This document shows, piece after piece, positions 59,998-64,000 of a stretch of 64,000 bases of DNA. Each line of letters starts with the position of its first letter. Positions within the stretch are counted from its first letter, which is position 1. Origin of the DNA: an uncultured Lachnospiraceae bacterium (lineage in GTDB: Bacteria; Bacillota; Clostridia; Lachnospirales; Lachnospiraceae); NCBI GenBank assembly GCA_910578335.1, contig CAJTPU010000005.1, positions 1 to 64,000 of the forward strand, written 5' to 3'. The position numbers were made by a program, and so were the translations under genes. The notes under the pieces were generated by a model that was given only the letters and a program-made list of their open reading frames with translations, ran no database searches and was not told the origin of the DNA.

Positions 59998-62900
59998 CTA
60001 CGCCTCCTTTAATGGCATATTGGAGAATACCTCTTCCAGTTTTCCGGCAATCTCGCCGCCCAGTTCGTCAGCCATTTCTTTTAAGTGCTTTCTGATTACC
60101 TGCATAATGTCCTCTTCGCTCTGTCCGTTCCCGCCGTGAATGACAAACTCTGGTTCCATTTTTACACTTACCTGTATCGGTGAGGTTCCTAAACTGCTTT
60201 CCCTTTCTGCTGGTACAGGTTCATACGCCCATGCTGTTTCTCCGTCATATTTTCCCTCTGTGGTTTCGTTATAGGCTACGGGAGCGTTTCTATTGACATC
60301 ACTGAATAAATTATAATCTGCGGCAGTATCGCTCAAAATTGAGCCTCCTACATAACCGCCCGCCGCATTGGCAGATACTCCCAGCGCTACCCCTGCCTGT
60401 TCGTACAAGTCTAATGCCCTGGCCCGCCTGCTCGGATTTGTAGGAATGACAAACTCACCATATCCTTCCTCTGCCAACCACGAAAGCTGAGGACCACCGC
60501 TCACATAACCGCCCGCCGCATGACCGCTTGCGCTCTGCGTTTGATTGAACGCCGGGAAATTCGGGGCTGTAACATTGTAATTCGGCGTCACATTGACTGT
60601 GGGGCTAATCGTGAATGGACTCGCCGTTGCCGTGTTCAATGCTGTCTGCAGGTCTGTTCTGAGAAGTGCCGAACCGGCCAGCAGGCTTGTTGATGCCCCG
60701 TTGTTCAGTGCATCACCATATGCTGTACCGGCCGCCGTCCATTCAGACACCAGCTGCTCGTAATACTCATTTGAGATTGGCCCATACTGTGCCATAACAG
60801 AAGAGAAATCGAAATCTCCTGTCTGCTGCGTCATGTACTGCTCCAGGAATGAGTTGAGCGTTTCCTGATCGTTGCTACTCTCTAGGGCATTGTGTAGAGC
60901 CTCCGAATATGACTGTTTAATGCTCTCGAAATACTCTCCATAATACTCAGACATTGGTTTAGCGGCATCCTCTGCAGAAAGCCCAATGGTCGGCCCCTCC
61001 GGTGGTCCTGTTATGGACTCCATAAGAGCCGTCCAATCATTTCCGGTCATGGAGTCCCAATCTATCGCTGCCTTTATTTCCTCGGCTGTTGGTATCTGAC
61101 TCTTGAAATCCTGGATAATCGTCTCTTTGGTTCCCTCCGGTACCGCAAGCGCCGTCTGGATTAACTCTGCCGCAATCGTGGTCTGCTCTGCTGTGTCAAG
61201 ATTCAGCTTATCAAGTCCCATCCAGCTGATAACATCAGCTGTGGTCCACGCTTTCACATCCGGATGCGCCAGCAAAGCATTATTTAGAGCCTGCGTCAGC
61301 TTTTCCGTTGTACTGCCTTCTACCTCTGGCATAATCCTCGACAATTCAGAATCCCATGCCGTAGCAATGCTTTCCAGATTGAAAGTGCTCACCCTTGCGT
61401 TCAGCTCGTTTATCTGTGCATAATACCCTTCCGTTGCCTCCGCAACCGCCTCGTCGTATTCCGCCTGCGTAATTGCCCCGTCTGCAAGCTGAAGGTTCAG
61501 ATTGGTAAGCGTCAATGTCAGCGCACTCTCGTACTGCTCTGATGCAGATGCCACATTCGCCTGCAATTCTTCCTGCAGGGCATTAAAGCTATCCATATCC
61601 AAAGCGGCTCCGTTGTACTTAATCTTCAAAGCCTGCATTTCCGCATCTGTCTTTGCCTCCGTCAGCTTATTCGTAATTGCAGAAATCTGCTCCTGCAGAC
61701 TTTCCAGTTCCGCCGCCTCGTCCAGCGTAATAACACTGTCCTCCAGAGCAATATTCATAGAATCTGTCAGCTGGGCACCTAAATCCTCAATCTGGCTCTT
61801 CAATCCTCCATAGTAACTATCCAGTCCTGTAGTGTCCGCCTCCCCTCCTGTCAGAAGTTTCAGTGCAACCGTGGCCTGGTAATGGTTATCGTCAATAAAT
61901 GTCTGACTTGTACTGAGGAAACTTTCAATGGCGCTCTTATAGCCATCCTTATCTGTTTCCGACAGTTCCATACCCAGGCCGACTTTCCAGTTTTCCTTTT
62001 TCAAACCGGTTACTGAGGATTGCAGATTATTCAGCGCCGTCTCTGTATCAGCTGTTGCTTTGGCAAACTCGCTTAATTCCTCCGCCATATCGGCAAAGGT
62101 AATCTCGGATGCTACTTTTTTAACCTCTGCCAGCGACAGTGAAATATCCCCGAAAGCCTTTTTTGCAACATTCGCACATTCCTCCTGGAACATCAATGCA
62201 AACTGTTCTGCAGAAACTTCCGAATCATTCATAGCCTGTGCCAAAGCCTCGTTTTTGAAGGTGACATCCTCGATTGATAGCCCCGTGGCCTCAAATACTT
62301 TCTGTGCTTTTTCGGCCTCCTTCTGCATTTCCTCTACATTCTCCTGGTATTCCTCCTTAACCTTGTTTCCCTTGATCCATCCGGCAATACCGCCAACACC
62401 GGCACCAACTAAGGCACCGACTGCCGTACCTATGCCGGGGATGATGGAACCTATCGCCGCACCAGCTGCGGCTCCTGCCGCTACACCGCCTGCTTTCCAT
62501 GCTGCCGACTCCCCGTAGGCTTTTGACTCTTCCTTGTTGTCGGATTTGATTGCTTTGTATGCGTCCAGCGCACTGCTTACCAGCGTTGCGCCTGCGGCGA
62601 TTGCACCGCCGCCAGCCGCCATTCCTGTCGCACTCAGAGCAGCGGCGCTCATAGATGCACCACCCGCCAGGTTTCCGGCTCCCAGGTTGATTGCTAATAA
62701 TCCTGATTTTCCCAACAGTCCGGTACCGGCTGCTGCTGAACCCAGGAATGAACCCATTAGAGATGTTCCGGTTGCCGCATTTGTACCGAACAATCCTTTG
62801 CCTATACTTGCCGCCCCTCTCCCCATGCTGATGAACGGCGTTGCAATTTTACTGAGCATAACCGCCGAAAAGATTGAGGATAAATCCGGAGCATCTCCGC

Positions 62901-64000
62901 CCGGTAATAACTTACCGGCATTTGAAAGCAGATTGCCGAATCCCTGCCATAACTTCTCGGATATTGCCTCGAAATCAAACCCCTCTGAAAAGCCTTTTGC
63001 AAAGGATGCACCAATGCTTACTCCTTCGTCCAGAGTTTCCCCGATGTCAATTCCCAACATGGCCATGACGCCGACTTTCAAGCCGGTACCGATTCCTGCC
63101 CCGATGTCTTGTGCGAAATCCGCAAACTTTGCCTTTCCTGTGCTGTTCCACCATTCCGAAAACGGCTCTGCAATAAATTCATCCCAGGCTATCTTGACCT
63201 TTCCAAAGAAATCTGCGTCCTGCCATTCCTTTGTGTCGGCAATCGCATTAAATTTCCTCTGCATCCTGTCAATTTTAGTGTCGAGCCAATCCATAAATTC
63301 ATCCAATCCCTGCTCAACTGCAGGCATCTGTGCGGTAAGCCAGTCTGCCAGACCTCTCACATACGGAGATAACCTCTCGCCAAAGGATATTTTTACCCCA
63401 TCAACAGCACTCTGTAGCAGAGTAATGGAACCCTGCAGATTATCCAGCATGGTTTCAGACATATTCGCCGCTGCGCCGTCTGCGTTATTGATTGCATCTG
63501 CCAGCTTGTTATAATCCTCTTCGGATGCGTTCAGAATCGCCAGCAATCCTTTTTGTGCCTGTGTGCCTGCGATTGTATTCGCAAGCTGAGATTTCTGCTC
63601 TGCTGTCATATTGGCAGTAGCACTTCTCAATTCTCCCATCACATCCGACAAATCCCTTGCATTTCCCTCGGATGTGAAAAACTCAATCCCCAAATCAGAC
63701 ATTGCATCCGCCGCACCGTTGGTATTGGTGGAAAGCCTGGTAAAGATTGAGTTCAAAGATGTACCCGCCATAGTCGCCTTAATACCTGTATTTGCCATGA
63801 GTCCGGTCATTAAGGCCACATCCTCTATGGAGTAGCCGAGCGCTCCCGCCATAGAGCCGGCATATTTGAAAGTTTCACCCATTCCGGAAACTGTTGTATT
63901 CGCATTTGATGCTGCCGCCGCCAGCACATCAGAGAATCTGCCTGCATCCGATGCTTTCATGTTGAACGCCGTCAAGGCATCAGTGACAATATCGGAAGTA
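59998..64000 (-). CDS. Tail tape measure protein, 5' end outside the window
   Basis: At least 1333 residues remain open to the window edge, so the N terminus is missing. The visible start is the TP901-type core (SDIVTDALTAFNMKASDAGRFSDVLAA). A Gly-zipper membrane segment lies mid-protein (AIGSIIPGIGTAVGALVG), and long helical regions follow. It sets tail length and helps DNA entry. Confidence 0.93.
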   Translation of the reverse strand, partial: TSDIVTDALTAFNMKASDAGRFSDVLAAAASNANTTVSGMGETFKYAGSMAGALGYSIEDVALMTGLMANTGIKATMAGTSLNSIFTRLSTNTNGAADAMSDLGIEFFTSEGNARDLSDVMGELRSATANMTAEQKSQLANTIAGTQAQKGLLAILNASEEDYNKLADAINNADGAAANMSETMLDNLQGSITLLQSAVDGVKISFGERLSPYVRGLADWLTAQMPAVEQGLDEFMDWLDTKIDRMQRKFNAIADTKEWQDADFFGKVKIAWDEFIAEPFSEWWNSTGKAKFADFAQDIGAGIGTGLKVGVMAMLGIDIGETLDEGVSIGASFAKGFSEGFDFEAISEKLWQGFGNLLSNAGKLLPGGDAPDLSSIFSAVMLSKIATPFISMGRGAASIGKGLFGTNAATGTSLMGSFLGSAAAGTGLLGKSGLLAINLGAGNLAGGASMSAAALSATGMAAGGGAIAAGATLVSSALDAYKAIKSDNKEESKAYGESAAWKAGGVAAGAAAGAAIGSIIPGIGTAVGALVGAGVGGIAGWIKGNKVKEEYQENVEEMQKEAEKAQKVFEATGLSIEDVTFKNEALAQAMNDSEVSAEQFALMFQEECANVAKKAFGDISLSLAEVKKVASEITFADMAEELSEFAKATADTETALNNLQSSVTGLKKENWKVGLGMELSETDKDGYKSAIESFLSTSQTFIDDNHYQATVALKLLTGGEADTTGLDSYYGGLKSQIEDLGAQLTDSMNIALEDSVITLDEAAELESLQEQISAITNKLTEAKTDAEMQALKIKYNGAALDMDSFNALQEELQANVASASEQYESALTLTLTNLNLQLADGAITQAEYDEAVAEATEGYYAQINELNARVSTFNLESIATAWDSELSRIMPEVEGSTTEKLTQALNNALLAHPDVKAWTTADVISWMGLDKLNLDTAEQTTIAAELIQTALAVPEGTKETIIQDFKSQIPTAEEIKAAIDWDSMTGNDWTALMESITGPPEGPTIGLSAEDAAKPMSEYYGEYFESIKQSYSEALHNALESSNDQETLNSFLEQYMTQQTGDFDFSSVMAQYGPISNEYYEQLVSEWTAAGTAYGDALNNGASTSLLAGSALLRTDLQTALNTATASPFTISPTVNVTPNYNVTAPNFPAFNQTQSASGHAAGGYVSGGPQLSWLAEEGYGEFVIPTNPSRRARALDLYEQAGVALGVSANAAGGYVGGSILSDTAADYNLFSDVNRNAPVAYNETTEGKYDGETAWAYEPVPAERESSLGTSPIQVSVKMEPEFVIHGGNGQSEEDIMQVIRKHLKEMADELGGEIAGKLEEVFSNMPLKEA

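Larger units (their letters stand above)
28750..64000 (-). mobile_element. Prophage, right end beyond the window
   Basis: Tail, baseplate, lysis and early-type phage genes run without interruption on the minus strand from the host junction (placed between 28750 and 28790) to the window edge. The tail genes are of the PBSX/XkdP-XkdU type, so a contractile-tailed (myovirus-like) phage is likely. No integrase, excisionase, terminase or capsid gene is in view; they should lie to the right. The attachment site cannot be defined without the other end. Confidence 0.92.

Overview
The window reads as a spore-forming Clostridia chromosome, most likely Lachnospiraceae, carrying an integrated prophage. 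The host part (1 to about 28.75 kb) has compact operons with AGGAGG-type ribosome binding sites. It also has a cobalamin-dependent MetH that lacks the C-terminal reactivation domain, a PdaA-type deacetylase and many rho-independent terminators. The taxon is inferred from gene style only.

Host layout: leuC with a divergent LysR regulator (0.1-2.5 kb); a sensor kinase/response regulator pair and an ABC exporter (2.5-7.4 kb); a branched-chain amino acid block ilvB-ilvN-ilvN-ilvC with two different small subunits and its own internal promoter, preceded by metH (7.5-14 kb); envelope genes (lipoprotein, PdaA-like deacetylase, two small membrane proteins of which one is frameshifted, and Lgt; 14-17.6 kb). 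Then comes a carbohydrate locus (17.7-28.7 kb): GH13_18 phosphorylase, binding protein, two permeases, Zn-dehydrogenase, Gfo/Idh oxidoreductase and GH4 on the minus strand, with a LacI regulator and glycerate kinase divergent to them. The order matches the E. coli ycjMNOPQ-S genes, and the glycerate kinase suggests glucosylglycerate as substrate.

From about 28.75 kb to the right edge everything is phage, all on the minus strand. Reading in the direction of transcription (right to left): tape measure (cut by the window edge), LysM protein, baseplate hub, DUF2577-, DUF2634-, baseplate J- and tail protein I-like genes, tail fibre genes, a reverse transcriptase, a lysis module, a regulatory stretch of about 1 kb, then about 19 kb of small, tightly coupled early or accessory genes. 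These end with a ParB-like protein, an ASCH protein and a PP-loop (PAPS-reductase-like) protein next to the host junction.

The main discovery is a diversity-generating retroelement (DGR). A 111-bp template repeat (53206-53316) lies just upstream of the reverse transcriptase gene. A 111-bp variable repeat (33559-33669) forms the 3' end of a lectin-fold gene 19.6 kb away. They differ at 17 positions, and all 17 are adenines in the template; the other 85 non-adenine positions are identical. Unusually, the template is fused in frame to the end of a tail gene and supplies its stop codon, which the variable copy has changed to Cys. Other prophage features worth attention are a near-perfect parS site, a candidate origin with two perfect abutting DnaA boxes and 12-bp iterons, two identical 76-bp promoter/operator repeats with related operator sites elsewhere, a highly structured RNA leader before the PP-loop gene, and a putative type I toxin.
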